Source: Hasllibacter sp. MH4015
Lineage (GTDB): Bacteria; Pseudomonadota; Alphaproteobacteria; Rhodobacterales; Rhodobacteraceae
Direction of reading: 5' to 3'
Assembly (NCBI RefSeq): GCF_020177575.1
Contig: NZ_JAHTBK010000001.1
Location: 2,105,875 to 2,169,874, forward strand
DNA length: 64,000 nt
Below the pieces are notes generated by a model. That model saw only the letters and a program-made list of their open reading frames with translations, was not told the origin of the DNA and did no database searches. Below, piece by piece: positions 1 through 9,142 of this stretch (positions are counted from its first letter, which is position 1; each line of letters begins with the position of its first letter). The translations under genes and the position numbers were made by a program.

Positions 1-971
1 TGGAGGCCGTGTTTGAAGACCCCAAGGTCAAGGCCGATGTGACCGCCAAGGCCGAAGCGGTGATGAATGCCGACGGCATCTTCGCCACCAACACCTCCAC
101 CCTGCCGATCACCATGCTCGCCAAGGCGTCCTCCCGCCCTGAGCAGTTCATCGGCATCCACTTCTTCTCCCCCGTGGACAAGATGCTGCTGGTGGAGATC
201 ATCAAGGGCAAGGAGACCGGCGATCAGGCCGTCGCCAAGGCCCTCGATTTTGTCCGCCAGATCCGCAAGACCCCCATCGTGGTCAACGACGAACGCTTCT
301 TCTACGCCAACCGCTGCATCCTGCCCTACGTGAACGAAGGCGTCCGCATGGTTCAGGAAGGCGTCGAACCCGCGCTCATCGAAAACGCGGCCAAGCTAGT
401 CGGTATGCCGCTGGGTCCGCTGCAACTGACCGACGAGACGTCCATCGACCTCGGTGCCAAGATCGCGCGAGCGACGAAAGCGGCTGATCCGAATTACGAC
501 GACACGACGGATGAGCTAGTCTTCTGGATGGAGGACGAGGGCCGCCTGGGCCGCAAGGCCAATGCGGGTTTCTATGAGTATGACGACAAGGGCAAGCGCA
601 CCGGGCTTTGGGACGGTCTGACCGCCCGCTACCCGACCGCCGACACCCAGCCCAACCTGACCGAGGTGCAGCACCGCCTGCTCTTCGCGCAGGTGTTGGA
701 GGCCGTCCGCGCGTTCGAGGCCGGCGTGCTGACCGACATCCGCGAAGGCGATGTGGGCGCGATCCTCGGCTGGGGCTTCGCGCCCTGGTCCGGCGGCCCG
801 TTCAGCTGGCTCGACATCCTCGGCACGGCCTACGCAGCCGAACGTTGTGATCAGCTGACGGAAGCCTACGGCGACCGGTTCGCCTGCCCGCCGCTTCTGC
901 GCGAAATGGCCGAAAAGGGGCAGACCTTCTACGGCCGCTTCGGATCGGGGGCGGACGCGAAAGCAGCCTGA
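1..971 (+). CDS. 3-hydroxyacyl-CoA dehydrogenase / FadJ-type multifunctional protein, 3' part
   Basis: This is the C-terminal part of a fatty-acid oxidation protein. The reading frame is open at the left edge (codons start at base 3), so the beginning lies outside the window, and it stops with TGA at 969-971. The first visible residues belong to the NAD-binding 3-hydroxyacyl-CoA dehydrogenase domain (TNTSTLPIT, then the family signature region IGIHFFSPVDKM). Two helical C-terminal dehydrogenase repeats follow (YANRCILPY, GRLGRKANAGFY, then GWGFAPWSGGPFSW). It oxidises L-3-hydroxyacyl-CoA to 3-ketoacyl-CoA in beta-oxidation. The full protein is probably a FadJ/FadB-like fusion with an N-terminal enoyl-CoA hydratase, but that half is not visible. 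It converges with the Hint-domain gene. Confidence 0.92.
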   Translation, partial: EAVFEDPKVKADVTAKAEAVMNADGIFATNTSTLPITMLAKASSRPEQFIGIHFFSPVDKMLLVEIIKGKETGDQAVAKALDFVRQIRKTPIVVNDERFFYANRCILPYVNEGVRMVQEGVEPALIENAAKLVGMPLGPLQLTDETSIDLGAKIARATKAADPNYDDTTDELVFWMEDEGRLGRKANAGFYEYDDKGKRTGLWDGLTARYPTADTQPNLTEVQHRLLFAQVLEAVRAFEAGVLTDIREGDVGAILGWGFAPWSGGPFSWLDILGTAYAAERCDQLTEAYGDRFACPPLLREMAEKGQTFYGRFGSGADAKAA

Positions 972-994
972 TCCTACCCGTGGCACAATGGATC

Positions 995-1022
995 GGCGCG
1001 GTTCCCTGGCGGGGGCCGCGCC
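995..1022. terminator. Possible hairpin between convergent genes
   Basis: A 7-bp inverted repeat (GGCGCGG at 995-1001, CCGCGCC at 1016-1022) lies between the convergent dehydrogenase and Hint-domain genes. There is only a short GTTT after it on the plus strand, so it would be a weak terminator if it is one. Confidence 0.3.
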
Positions 1023-1030
1023 GTTTCGCG

Positions 1031-2125
1031 TCAGGCGGCCAGTGACCGGCGCCGGAGGAAGGCCTGCGCCTCGAAGACTCGGGCAATCGGGCGCGCCGGG
1101 GCGGCATGCCTGTCGCCCGACGCGCCGGTCAGGTCGGCCAGCATCGTCTCCAGATGGTCGGCCTGTGCGGCGGTCGGCAGCAGGGTTTCGGCCCGCGCCC
1201 CGCTCGCGCGGATGATCTCGTGCCGGGCGCAGGCAAAGTGGCAATAGGTCACGCCGCCCTCCGGCACCTCCCGCCGGACACCCGGCTGCCCGATCCATGC
1301 AATCGCCGGTGCCAGTATTTCCGGCGTCCCGAACCAGACCTCCGCCTCGGCCTCCGCCAGCATCAGCCGATGTTGCGGGGACACGCGCAGGGGCTCCGCA
1401 TTGCCGACGCTGCCCGCCGCGAAGTGCAACGGCGCAAGATGCGGGGCGCGGCGGAGGTCCGCCCCGCTCACGTAATGCCGACCGGCCCAGATGATCCGCA
1501 CCGGCCCGTGATCGAGCGAAGTGACGGTATCACCCTCCTTCAGATCCTCCACGGGGCGGGGGCCCGCGGGCGTGTCGATCAGCGTACCGGCCACGAAACA
1601 CGGAATGTCGGAATAGGGCGTCGCGCCATTGTTGCTGCCGCCCGTCACGTTGCCGAGGATGAATTCGCCTGTCACCGGATCATAGGGCGGCGGCACCGAT
1701 CCGCCCGGCGGCGCGATCAGGGCGTAGCCCGCATTGACCAGCGTATCGCCCGTGGTCGCACTGTTGGGATCGGTCATCCGGATCGCGACGAGCGTATAGC
1801 CGCTGTCGAACTCGATCGTGAATTCGCCCTGCACCTGGGTCGTCCCAGCCGGGAACGTGGTCGTCTGGGTCACGCCATCCTGGACGTATTCCAGCTCTAC
1901 CGGATCATCGAGGAATTGCGGCCGGGACGTGCCGTCGTTCAGGATCGGCTCGTTCGCGCCGGTTTCCTGATCGTCGATCATCACGGAGGTCGGGTTGCCC
2001 TCCACCAGCTTGAACGGACCGCTGCCGTTGACGATCGAATTGGTCGTGTCGTCATCGAATCCCTGCTGCCCGGCAGCATTCAGAAAGCTCGACGCGTTGA
2101 AAATCAGGATTGGTTGTATGGCCAT
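1031..2125 (-). CDS. Hint-domain protein
   Basis: A 364-residue protein with a Hint (Hedgehog/intein-like) domain of the Hint_2 type that is common in Rhodobacterales. The domain starts near residue 174 with CFVAGTLIDTPAGPRPVEDL, placing the nucleophilic Cys at about 176, and continues with GDTV...DHGPVRIIWAGR. The first 170 residues are acidic, rich in Asn, Gly and Thr, and have no recognisable domain or signal peptide; they resemble the N-terminal passenger part of secreted repeat proteins. Such proteins are thought to self-process or to be exported by type I systems, but no role is proven for this group. The start ATG at 2125 gives a compact N-terminus. It lies 187 bp downstream of the outer membrane protein gene on the same strand. 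Confidence 0.85.
   Translation of the reverse strand: MAIQPILIFNASSFLNAAGQQGFDDDTTNSIVNGSGPFKLVEGNPTSVMIDDQETGANEPILNDGTSRPQFLDDPVELEYVQDGVTQTTTFPAGTTQVQGEFTIEFDSGYTLVAIRMTDPNSATTGDTLVNAGYALIAPPGGSVPPPYDPVTGEFILGNVTGGSNNGATPYSDIPCFVAGTLIDTPAGPRPVEDLKEGDTVTSLDHGPVRIIWAGRHYVSGADLRRAPHLAPLHFAAGSVGNAEPLRVSPQHRLMLAEAEAEVWFGTPEILAPAIAWIGQPGVRREVPEGGVTYCHFACARHEIIRASGARAETLLPTAAQADHLETMLADLTGASGDRHAAPARPIARVFEAQAFLRRRSLAA
1099..1118. repeat. 20-bp direct repeat, copy A (within the Hint gene)
   Basis: An exact 20-bp string occurs here, inside the C-terminal coding region of the Hint gene, and again at 2277-2296 just downstream of the outer membrane protein gene. It contains the 8-bp palindrome GGCATGCC flanked by GGGC and GCCC. 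Confidence 0.6.
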
Positions 2126-2276
2126 GGTGCTGTCCCGCCCGTTTCAGGAACACGTCAACCATGGAAATGTGGTGTGAATTTGGCGAAGGCGCCACAGGCG
2201 GGCGGGCCATCTGCCCGACCCCGGCAACGCATCGCCGATCCGCGCTTGCGACTGCCCGCATATCGGGCAGGGGCCA

Positions 2277-2296
2277 GGGCGGCATGCCTGTCGCCC
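2277..2296. repeat. 20-bp direct repeat, copy B
   Basis: Second exact copy of the 20-bp string at 1099-1118, located 3' of the outer membrane protein stop codon. The self-complementary ends could form a hairpin in the transcript leaving the barrel gene. Confidence 0.6.
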
Positions 2297-2312
2297 CGGC
2301 TCTCTTGGCCGA

Positions 2313-2894
2313 TCAGAACCGGTAGGCGGCGCGCAGGCCGAAGGACGTGGCCCGGACGTCCGAACCGTTGAAGGCATCCAGCGTCGTGCGGGTGATCCCG
2401 CCGCCCACGATCCAATCCTCGTTCAACATGAAATCCGCCCCGATGCCGAACTGCGCCCCGCTGTCGAAGCGCCGTGTGTCCGACGTGTCGCGCATCGTCG
2501 CCCATGAATACCCGATACCGCCATAGACCAGCACGTTGCCAAGGTCATAGCCGGCCTCGATCCCCACCGTGGCCAGCGCCGTCAGGGACGGGTCATTGGC
2601 CGTGGCCCCACCGACCGGCGCGGCCTCCACGTTGCCGAACATCAGCGACGCATTGGCCCCCAGCACGATATCGCCCAGATCATGGCGATACCCGCCCTCC
2701 AGCCCGGCCATAAGCCCATCGCCCTCGTTGGTCGTCGCGCCGCCGCCGATTGTCTGCATCCGCAGGCTGGTGATGTCGATATTCACCCCGCCGTAAAGGC
2801 CGGACCACGCCGCGTCCTGCGCTGTGGCCTGCGTGGCCATGTGGGTCAGGGGAAGGGTCAGAAGAAGTGCCGCAACGGCGCGTTGGACCTGCAT
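2313..2894 (-). CDS. Outer membrane beta-barrel protein (Omp25-like)
   Basis: Predicted 193-residue outer membrane protein. The N-terminus has a Sec signal peptide of about 25 residues (MQVQRAVAALLLTLPLTHM, then ATQATA before QD). A small porin-like barrel follows, with alternating hydrophobic strands, the motif WSGLYGGVNI after the signal, many Gly and aromatic residues, and a C-terminal phenylalanine (AAYRF), the usual BAM recognition end. This fits the 8-stranded Omp25/opacity-protein family. I chose ATG 2894 because it gives the signal peptide; longer upstream starts read through non-coding sequence. A 14-bp motif at 2920-2933, shared with the HTH regulator locus near 53.67 kb, lies in its promoter region. 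Confidence 0.85.
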   Translation of the reverse strand: MQVQRAVAALLLTLPLTHMATQATAQDAAWSGLYGGVNIDITSLRMQTIGGGATTNEGDGLMAGLEGGYRHDLGDIVLGANASLMFGNVEAAPVGGATANDPSLTALATVGIEAGYDLGNVLVYGGIGYSWATMRDTSDTRRFDSGAQFGIGADFMLNEDWIVGGGITRTTLDAFNGSDVRATSFGLRAAYRF

Positions 2895-2919
2895 GTTGTG
2901 CCTCGCTCTATATGTTTGG

Positions 2920-2933
2920 TGTTTTCCTGTGGA
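2920..2933. promoter_or_regulatory. Half-operator-like motif shared with the 53.66-kb locus
   Basis: TGTTTTCCTGTGGA lies 26-39 bp upstream of the outer membrane protein ATG. The same 14 bases occur on the opposite strand within the perfect inverted repeat at 53659-53679, next to the HTH regulator gene. Its regulatory role is inferred from this sharing. Confidence 0.45.
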
Positions 2934-3097
2934 TAAGTCATCCGCGCGACAATGGGGATGGGCGAATGCGTGGCGTGGGCGGGTTTTCCGTTGATGCGGC
3001 ATTATTGACTCACCCCCGATGCCCCACCCCACCCTTCCCTTTTGTTGCGCAATGGGCGATCACGGTGGACATATTCTTGCGTGGGGGGATGCGGATC

Positions 3098-4729
3098 ATG
3101 GGCTGGATGAAAGACGAGCGTGGCTTGGAAAAGACGCAGGCCAATTTCGTGCCGCTCACACCGCTCAGCCACCTGGCCCGCGCCGCCCGCGTCTTCCCGG
3201 AGCGGGAGGCGGTTGTCGACGGCCCGCACCGCGCAACCTACGCCGAATACCACGCCCGTGTCTCCCGCCTTGCCTCCGCCTTGGCCAAACGGGGCGTGAC
3301 GCCCGGCGATGTCGTCTCCGCCGTGCTGCCCAACACCTACCCCCATGTGGAGGCGCATTTCGGCGTGCCCGCGGCGGGGGCCGTGCTCAACTCCATCAAC
3401 ATCCGCCTTGACGTGGCGACCGTCACCTACATCCTCGACCATGGGGAGGCGAAGCTGGTCCTCGCCGACACCCAATTCCTGTCACTGGTGGAAGACGCGG
3501 TGGCCGCAATGGCCGGACCCGCGCCGACCATCATCGAGGTTCCGGACGCCGCCGCGGGCCATCCGGCGACGGGCCGCTACACCACCTACGAAGACCTCCT
3601 CGCCGAAGGCGACCCCCACGCGCCCTGGGTGATGCCGGAGGATGAGTGGGAAAGCATCGCGCTCAATTATACCTCCGGCACGACGGGGCGGCCCAAGGGC
3701 GTCGTCTACCACCATCGCGGCGCGTACCTCATCACCATGGGCACGCCGATTTCGTGGCGCATGGTGCTCTATCCGAAATACCTCACCATCGTACCGCTCT
3801 TCCATTGCAACAATTGGTGCCATGTCTGGACCATGCCCACCGTGGGTGGCACGACGATCTGCTGCCGGGACATCACCGCGGCCAATATCTACAACGCCAT
3901 CGCCGACGAAGGCGTGACCCATTTCGGCGGCGCCCCCATCGTCCTGAACATGCTGGTCAATGCCAAACCGGCGGAGCGTCGGGCGTTCGACCATATCGTG
4001 GAGGTTTTCACCGCGGGCGCCCCGCCCGCCGCCGCCACGCTCGCTGCGATCGAGACGATGGGCTTCAACGTCACCCAGGTCTACGGCCTGACCGAAGTCT
4101 ACGGCCCCGCCACCGAATGCACCTGGCAAGAGGATCGCTGGGGCGCGCTGGAAGGTGACGACCGCGCCGCGATCAAGGCGCGCCAGGGCGTGGCATTCCC
4201 GAACATGGACGACATCACCGTGATGGACCCCGACACCATGACCCAGACGCCCATGGACGGCACGGCCCAGGGCGAGATCATGATGCGTGGCAATTCCACG
4301 ATGAAGGGCTATTACAAGAACCCGGATGCCACGGCAGAGGCGTTCGCGGGCGGATATTTCCATACCGGCGACATCGCCGTGCAGCATCCCGACACCTACA
4401 TCCAGATCGCGGACCGCGCCAAGGACATCATCATTTCCGGCGGCGAAAACGTCAGCTCGGTGGAGGTGGAAGGCGTGCTGATGCGCCATCCGGCCGTGTC
4501 GCTCTGCGCCGTGGTGGCCAAACCCGATGACAAATGGGGCGAAATCCCCTGCGCCTTCGTGGAGCTGAAAGACGGCGCAGAGGCGGAGGAGGGGGACATC
4601 ATCGCCTTCGCACGCACGCACCTCGCCGGGTTCAAGACCCCCAAACGCGTGGTCTTTGCGGAGCTGCCGAAGACGTCCACCGGCAAAATCCAGAAGTTCG
4701 AATTGCGCAAGCAAGCCGCTGAAATCTAG
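3098..4729 (+). CDS. Acyl-CoA ligase, DmdB-like (3-methylmercaptopropionyl-CoA ligase type)
   Basis: A 543-residue AMP-forming acyl-CoA synthetase. The ATP/AMP-binding P-loop YTSGTTGRPKGV is near residues 190-200, the A5-type motif (YGLTEVYGPA) and the GDIAVQHPD and GGENVSSVEVE motifs follow, and the C-terminal catalytic lysine is in TSTGKIQKF near residue 530. It makes an acyl-CoA from a carboxylate, ATP and CoA. Length and overall sequence resemble DmdB of roseobacters, which activates methylmercaptopropionate from DMSP. Related medium-chain or cinnamate-type ligases cannot be excluded, and no dmdC/dmdD is nearby. ATG 3098 was chosen for its GGGGGG stretch about nine bases upstream. The next gene follows 63 bp downstream on the same strand. 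Confidence 0.85.
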   Translation: MGWMKDERGLEKTQANFVPLTPLSHLARAARVFPEREAVVDGPHRATYAEYHARVSRLASALAKRGVTPGDVVSAVLPNTYPHVEAHFGVPAAGAVLNSINIRLDVATVTYILDHGEAKLVLADTQFLSLVEDAVAAMAGPAPTIIEVPDAAAGHPATGRYTTYEDLLAEGDPHAPWVMPEDEWESIALNYTSGTTGRPKGVVYHHRGAYLITMGTPISWRMVLYPKYLTIVPLFHCNNWCHVWTMPTVGGTTICCRDITAANIYNAIADEGVTHFGGAPIVLNMLVNAKPAERRAFDHIVEVFTAGAPPAAATLAAIETMGFNVTQVYGLTEVYGPATECTWQEDRWGALEGDDRAAIKARQGVAFPNMDDITVMDPDTMTQTPMDGTAQGEIMMRGNSTMKGYYKNPDATAEAFAGGYFHTGDIAVQHPDTYIQIADRAKDIIISGGENVSSVEVEGVLMRHPAVSLCAVVAKPDDKWGEIPCAFVELKDGAEAEEGDIIAFARTHLAGFKTPKRVVFAELPKTSTGKIQKFELRKQAAEI

Positions 4730-4792
4730 CCCCGTTTGGCCGGAATGCCGGTATATGATAGGCTCGCGCCGATCTTGTGGGGGGATTTCAGA

Positions 4793-5104
4793 ATGAAACC
4801 TGTATATATTCTGCTCGGCGCGGGCGTGATCGCCTTGGCCGGGTGTCAGAGCCTTTTCAACAGGGGCGAAACCTATGACCGGGGCACGGTCACGGTCGAA
4901 AACACCGATTACCAGATTTTCGAGCGGGTCCGCAGCACCGATGCGACCATTGACGATCCAAGAAACGATCCGACGGCGACCCGCGCGGTCTATGCAAGGG
5001 TCGGGACCGGGGCGACTGTCTATTGCGGACAAACCATCGCCGGATGTGAAGCCGCGATCCGCCGCTTCAATGCCGGAACGCAATCCAGCGACGAGATGTA
5101 CTGA
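4793..5104 (+). CDS. Small predicted lipoprotein
   Basis: 103 residues with a lipoprotein signal: MKPVYILLGAGVIALAGC, lipobox LAGC, so Cys18 is probably lipidated. The mature part is short and hydrophilic, with two more cysteines (VYCGQTIAGCEA) that could form a disulfide. I do not recognise the family. The start at 4793 is chosen because it puts the lipobox in the right place and follows a GGGG-rich Shine-Dalgarno-like stretch at about 4779-4784. It may be co-transcribed with the acyl-CoA ligase upstream. Confidence 0.75.
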   Translation: MKPVYILLGAGVIALAGCQSLFNRGETYDRGTVTVENTDYQIFERVRSTDATIDDPRNDPTATRAVYARVGTGATVYCGQTIAGCEAAIRRFNAGTQSSDEMY

Positions 5105-5205
5105 CCCAGCCCCACCGCCCCTGACGAACGGCGCACCCGCGATTGAGGGACCGCGCCGCCTGTAGTAACGTCGCGTGCATAACAACAAGGCGCAGTTGCA
5201 GGCGG

Positions 5206-6225
5206 ATGACCGCATTGGACGAATACCGACGGCTGGAGGCCCTGGGCCTCTGGCGGGAGCGGGCCGAGGACCAGAGGCGCGAGGTTGTCGTGTCCCTGGG
5301 CGACGCGACGCTTGTGATGTCGGCCCCGTCGGGGGAAGCGGTCGGCCATTGGTCCCTGCCCGCCGTCGAACGGCGCAATCCCGGCAAGTCGCCCGCCCTC
5401 TTCGCCCCCTCTTCCGACAGCGAGGAGGAATTGGAGATCGCCGACGCGGAGATGGTGGCGGCCATCGAGCGTATCCGCACCGCCATCGCACGCTCCCGCC
5501 CCCGGCCCGGACGCCTGCGCCTTGTGCTGGCGGCGGGCGTGATTGCGGCCATCGCCCTCCTTGGCCTGTTCTGGCTGCCCGGCGCGTTGACCCGGCAGAC
5601 CGTGTCCCTCCTGCCCGATGCCAAGCGCGTGGAAATCGGGGAGGATCTTTTGACCGAGATGATCACGATTGCCGGTCGTCCCTGTGGCGGGCAAGGCGGG
5701 CGCACCGCGCTGATGCGCCTGTCCGTGCGCACCTTCGGGACGGAGGATGCGCCCCGCCTGATCCTCTTCCCGTCCCTGATCCCCGAGACCACCAGCCTGC
5801 CCGGCAATTTCATCGTCACCTCCGCCTCCCTGGCCGAGGATTACGAGACGCCGGAGGTCTTTGCGGGCTACCTGCTGGCCGAAGGGCTGCGCCGCGACCT
5901 CCGCGACCCGGTGGAGATCTTCCTGACCGAAGCGGGCCTCGGCGTCACCTTCCGCCTTCTGACCACCGGCGCCATCCCCGAAGACGCGATCCACGCCCAC
6001 GCTGCGCGCCTTCTGTCGCGCGGCGTCTCCGCCTTGCCCGACGATGCCCTGATCGACCGCTTCGCCACGGCTCGCATCTCGACCCAGCCCTATGCCTTTG
6101 CCCGCGACGTCTCGGGCGAGTCGGTGCTGGGGCTGATCGAGGCCGACCCGATGCGGGGCCAGGCCAATGAGCCGGTACTGAGCGACGCCGATTGGGTCAG
6201 CTTGCAGGAAATCTGTTCCAGCTGA
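5206..6225 (+). CDS. Single-pass membrane protein, unknown function
   Basis: 339-residue predicted membrane-anchored protein. The first ~100 residues are charged and cytoplasmic in character (MTALDEYRRLEALGLWRE). One transmembrane helix follows near residues 106-128 (LVLAAGVIAAIALLGLFWLP), then a larger, probably periplasmic domain of about 210 residues. That domain contains a LPGNFIVTSASLAEDYETPE segment, which faintly recalls proteins handling peptidase-like or sortable substrates, but I see no metal-binding or catalytic motif. No known function is assigned. ATG 5206 follows GCGG; the reading frame upstream is unlikely to be translated. It converges on the SPOR gene. Confidence 0.75.
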   Translation: MTALDEYRRLEALGLWRERAEDQRREVVVSLGDATLVMSAPSGEAVGHWSLPAVERRNPGKSPALFAPSSDSEEELEIADAEMVAAIERIRTAIARSRPRPGRLRLVLAAGVIAAIALLGLFWLPGALTRQTVSLLPDAKRVEIGEDLLTEMITIAGRPCGGQGGRTALMRLSVRTFGTEDAPRLILFPSLIPETTSLPGNFIVTSASLAEDYETPEVFAGYLLAEGLRRDLRDPVEIFLTEAGLGVTFRLLTTGAIPEDAIHAHAARLLSRGVSALPDDALIDRFATARISTQPYAFARDVSGESVLGLIEADPMRGQANEPVLSDADWVSLQEICSS

Positions 6226-6258
6226 AACCATGCCCCCGCCACGAATGCCCGCTCCACG

Positions 6259-6286
6259 AAAAAAGGGCGCGATCCCCCGCGCCCTT
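6259..6286 (-). terminator. Rho-independent terminator of the SPOR-protein gene
   Basis: A 9-bp stem (AAGGGCGCG at 6263-6271 with CGCGCCCTT at 6278-6286) lies just 3' of the SPOR gene. On the minus strand it is followed by a run of T residues, as expected for an intrinsic terminator. It lies between two convergent genes. Confidence 0.75.
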
Positions 6287-6309
6287 CCCTCAATACGGTT
6301 CATGTCCCG

Positions 6310-7461
6310 TCAGTTGCGGGTCATCGCCCCGGGGAAGCCCGCGCCACGGGCCTGCAACAGCGCGCGGCCAAGCGATTGCGGATCGCCGTAGGGCCCCGCC
6401 ATCACCACGAACAGGGTCGATCCCTGGCGGCGCACCTGGCCGATCCGCGCGGGCAGCCCGGCGGCCGACAGCCGTTGATAGGCGGCGGCGGCCTCGGCCT
6501 GTCCGCCGAACGTACCGGCCAGAACGTGGCGGTGCCCGGCCCCCACGCGCACTTCGTTGGACGGTGCCTCCGCCGCGGGAACCCGCGCGCGCGGCGCACG
6601 CACGTCGCCCCCGTCGCCCAATGCCGGACGCGAAGATGACGCCACGACGCTCACGCCATGGCCCGCGCCGCCGGTCCCGGCATAGCTGATCTGGGCATTG
6701 GCATGGCCGCTGAGCGGCACCGACGCCAAGCGGCGCGGCACGGTGTCGGTCCAGACCTGCAACATCTGCGCCTCTCCGGCGGGTGTGCCGATGCCGCGAT
6801 AGGGGTTCAAGCGGCCATCTTCCCAGGCCAGCTCGTATCCCGGCGGCGGCGCGCTCAACGCGAAACTGCGCGGCGTGCCGGTGATCGGCTCTCCGCCCCC
6901 GATGCCAAGGCCCGATTGCGGGCCGATGATGGTGCCGTCGCCCGGGTGGCGCGCCTGCGGGCCGCAGCGCACGTCGTCGCCGGTGAAATAGGGTTGCGCA
7001 TTGGCCGGCAGGTTCGGGCAGCCGGTGACACCGACGGTCGGTGCGATCACCGTCACCGCCGCGGGGGCCGCAACGGGTGCGGGCGTGCGCACGACCGGCG
7101 CTGGCGCGGGTGCGGCCGCGATCACGGGCGCAGGGGCCGCAGGTGCGGGGGCCACCGGATCTTCCCCGATGATAACGACCGTATCGTTGGAGGCCAGGTC
7201 CGGTGCGGCCTGTCCGCCGCCGCCCGACGGCTGGAAGCCGCAGACCGCGCGCCGGTCCCGACCCACGCGCGGCACCCATTCTGTCGCCGCGCCAAAGCCC
7301 ACGCGCACGAACACGCAGCCGCGGCTGTCGACATATTGATCGCCGGAATAGCTGGCCGGCGGCAATTCCGCCGGAACGGCCTGGGCCAGTGATGCGTTGC
7401 TTGTCCCAAGGCTGGCAGCCAGCCCGATGACGGCAACGCGGAGAATAAACGTCTTCGCCAT
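6310..7461 (-). CDS. SPOR-domain envelope protein
   Basis: 383-residue exported protein: signal peptide at residues 1-27 (MAKTFILRVAVIGLAASLG, cleavage after SLAQA), a Cys-containing domain (DSRGCVFVRVGFGAATEWVPRV), a Pro/Ala-rich linker (repeated APAP), a central region, and a C-terminal SPOR domain from about residue 310 (HVLAGTFGGQAEAAAAYQRL ... FVVMAGPYGD). SPOR domains bind glycan strands lacking stem peptides at the septum, so a role in cell division or wall remodelling is likely. ATG 7461 gives the signal peptide. The gene stands alone, with uracil phosphoribosyltransferase upstream on the same strand 74 bp away. Confidence 0.88.
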   Translation of the reverse strand: MAKTFILRVAVIGLAASLGTSNASLAQAVPAELPPASYSGDQYVDSRGCVFVRVGFGAATEWVPRVGRDRRAVCGFQPSGGGGQAAPDLASNDTVVIIGEDPVAPAPAAPAPVIAAAPAPAPVVRTPAPVAAPAAVTVIAPTVGVTGCPNLPANAQPYFTGDDVRCGPQARHPGDGTIIGPQSGLGIGGGEPITGTPRSFALSAPPPGYELAWEDGRLNPYRGIGTPAGEAQMLQVWTDTVPRRLASVPLSGHANAQISYAGTGGAGHGVSVVASSSRPALGDGGDVRAPRARVPAAEAPSNEVRVGAGHRHVLAGTFGGQAEAAAAYQRLSAAGLPARIGQVRRQGSTLFVVMAGPYGDPQSLGRALLQARGAGFPGAMTRN

Positions 7462-7535
7462 GCGAAACTCCCCCACAGAAATCGCTTGTGGATAGTTTGG
7501 GCGAGTCGTGCCGTTAAGTAAAGGCAGGCAAAGGA

Positions 7536-8168
7536 CTATTTCGTCCCGAACATCCGGTCGCCCGCATCCCCCAGCCCCGGCACGATATAGCCGTGATCGT
7601 TGAGATGGGTGTCCAAAGCCGCGGTGACGATGGGCACGTCGGGATGCGCCTCCTTCATGCGCGCCACACCTTCTGGTGCCGCCAACAGGCACAGGAACCG
7701 GATGTTGCGTGCGCCGCCCTCCTTCAGAAGGTCGATCGCAGCCGCCGAGGAATTGCCGGTGGCCAGCATCGGGTCCACCACGATGGTCAGCCGATCCTCG
7801 ATCGCATCCGGCACCTTGTAGTAATATTGGACCGGTTGAAGCGTCTCCGGATCGCGGTAGAGGCCGACGAAGCCCACCCGCGCATTCGGAATAAGCTCCA
7901 GGATTCCGTCCAACAGGCCATTGCCCGCGCGCAGAATCGACACCAGCGCCAGCTTCTTGCCCGCGATCGTCGGTGCTTCCATCGTCTGGATCGGCGTCTC
8001 GACCTGCATCGTCGTCATCGGCAATTCCCGCGTCACCTCATAGGCCAGCAGGTGGCTGATTTCCCTCAGCAATTGGCGGAACGACTTGGTGGAGCAATCC
8101 TTGTCCCGCATCAGGGTCAGCTTGTGCTGCACCAGCGGGTGATCGACGATGGTCAGGTGATCTTTCAT
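7536..8168 (-). CDS. upp: Uracil phosphoribosyltransferase
   Basis: 210 residues, the normal length for Upp. It converts uracil and PRPP to UMP. The PRPP-binding loop [12 protein letters not shown] is at about residues 130-141, and the uracil-binding C-terminus [13 protein letters not shown] is near 192-204. Other family marks are [12 protein letters not shown] and the start [16 protein letters not shown]. It is the last gene of the salvage operon; its ATG at 8168 overlaps the stop of add by four bases (ATGA), so translation is probably coupled. The uracil it uses would come from cytidine or deoxyuridine through Cdd and DeoA upstream. Confidence 0.97.
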   Translation of the reverse strand: MKDHLTIVDHPLVQHKLTLMRDKDCSTKSFRQLLREISHLLAYEVTRELPMTTMQVETPIQTMEAPTIAGKKLALVSILRAGNGLLDGILELIPNARVGFVGLYRDPETLQPVQYYYKVPDAIEDRLTIVVDPMLATGNSSAAAIDLLKEGGARNIRFLCLLAAPEGVARMKEAHPDVPIVTAALDTHLNDHGYIVPGLGDAGDRMFGTK

Positions 8169-9142
8169 GGCTTCAAACGCTCCCGTATCGTGTCGCGCGT
8201 GGCATCGTCGCAAAACGCCGCCTCCAGCGCGGTTTGGGTGATCTCTTCAAAATCCTCTTCGCCCCAGCCGAAGGCCCTCTCCAGCCCCTCGTATTCGCGG
8301 GTCATGTTGGTGTGGAAGAACGGCGGATCGTCAGTGGACACCGTCACCTTCACCCCCCGTTTCCGCAATTTCTGGATCGGATGGGCGGCCAGGCTCGGGT
8401 AGACGCCAAGGAACACGTTGGAGCCGGGGCAGACCTCCAGCACGATACCACGCTCGGCCAGCACGTCGCACAGGGCCGGATCGTCAATCGCCTGCACCCC
8501 ATGTCCGATCCGCGCCGGGTTCAGGTCCTCCACCGCTTCGCGGACCGATGCGGCACCGCCCCATTCGCCCGCATGGGTCGTGATCTTCAGCCCCGCCTCC
8601 CGCGCGCAATCGAAGGCCCATGTGTAATCGGCCTGGTGGCCCACCATCTCGTCCCCGCCCATTCCGAAGCCCACGATCCAGTCGCCCGCCGTTTCCGTCG
8701 CGCAGATGGCCGGCGCGCGGGCGCGTTCGGGGCCGAAATGGCGGATGCAGGTGACGATGCCGCGCAGCGTGATGCCCAGATCGCGCTCCGCCTCCTCCGC
8801 CGTCTGGCGGATCGCGGCAAGGTAGTCCTTCCACGCCTCCACATCGCCGCCACCGCAGAAATCGGGGCTCAGGAAGCTCTCGGAATAGACCACGCCATGT
8901 TCGGCGCTTTCCTCCAGCACCGCGCGGGTCAGGCGGGCAAATTCCTCCGGGCCGGTCAACACGCTTGTCGCCGCCTCATAGACCGACAGGAAATGGTTGA
9001 AATCGCGATAGGCATAGGTGCCGTCCTCGCGGAAGATCCGGCTCAGATCGACGCCCTTCTCCGCCGCCAGACCGCGGATGAAGGCAGGCGGCGCCGCACC
9101 CTCGTGGTGCAGGTGCAGCTCGATCTTCTTGACGTCTTTCAC
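8165..9142 (-). CDS. add: Adenosine deaminase
   Basis: 325-residue zinc hydrolase that deaminates (deoxy)adenosine to (deoxy)inosine. Metal and catalytic residues are visible: HLH at residues 10-12 (ELHLHHEGA), His190 and Glu193 in TTHAGEWGG, His214 in RIGHGV, and Asp271-Asp272 in STDDPP. Length and motifs fit bacterial adenosine deaminase rather than adenine deaminase, which usually shows a different substrate loop; the exact substrate remains inferred. It overlaps deoB by four bases on one side and upp by four bases on the other. No purine nucleoside phosphorylase gene is present in this operon. Confidence 0.92.
   Translation of the reverse strand: MKDVKKIELHLHHEGAAPPAFIRGLAAEKGVDLSRIFREDGTYAYRDFNHFLSVYEAATSVLTGPEEFARLTRAVLEESAEHGVVYSESFLSPDFCGGGDVEAWKDYLAAIRQTAEEAERDLGITLRGIVTCIRHFGPERARAPAICATETAGDWIVGFGMGGDEMVGHQADYTWAFDCAREAGLKITTHAGEWGGAASVREAVEDLNPARIGHGVQAIDDPALCDVLAERGIVLEVCPGSNVFLGVYPSLAAHPIQKLRKRGVKVTVSTDDPPFFHTNMTREYEGLERAFGWGEEDFEEITQTALEAAFCDDATRDTIRERLKP

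Noticed and set aside
2928-2936. DnaA-box-like TGTGGATAA, and a similar TGTGGATAG near 7.49 kb
   Set aside because: Single or lone boxes with no clustering, AT-rich unwinding region or parAB/dnaA genes. Not an origin.
3482-5491. Very long minus-strand open frame of about 669 codons
   Set aside because: It lies antisense to the acyl-CoA ligase and lipoprotein genes. High GC makes such frames common, and it has no family similarity or start signal.
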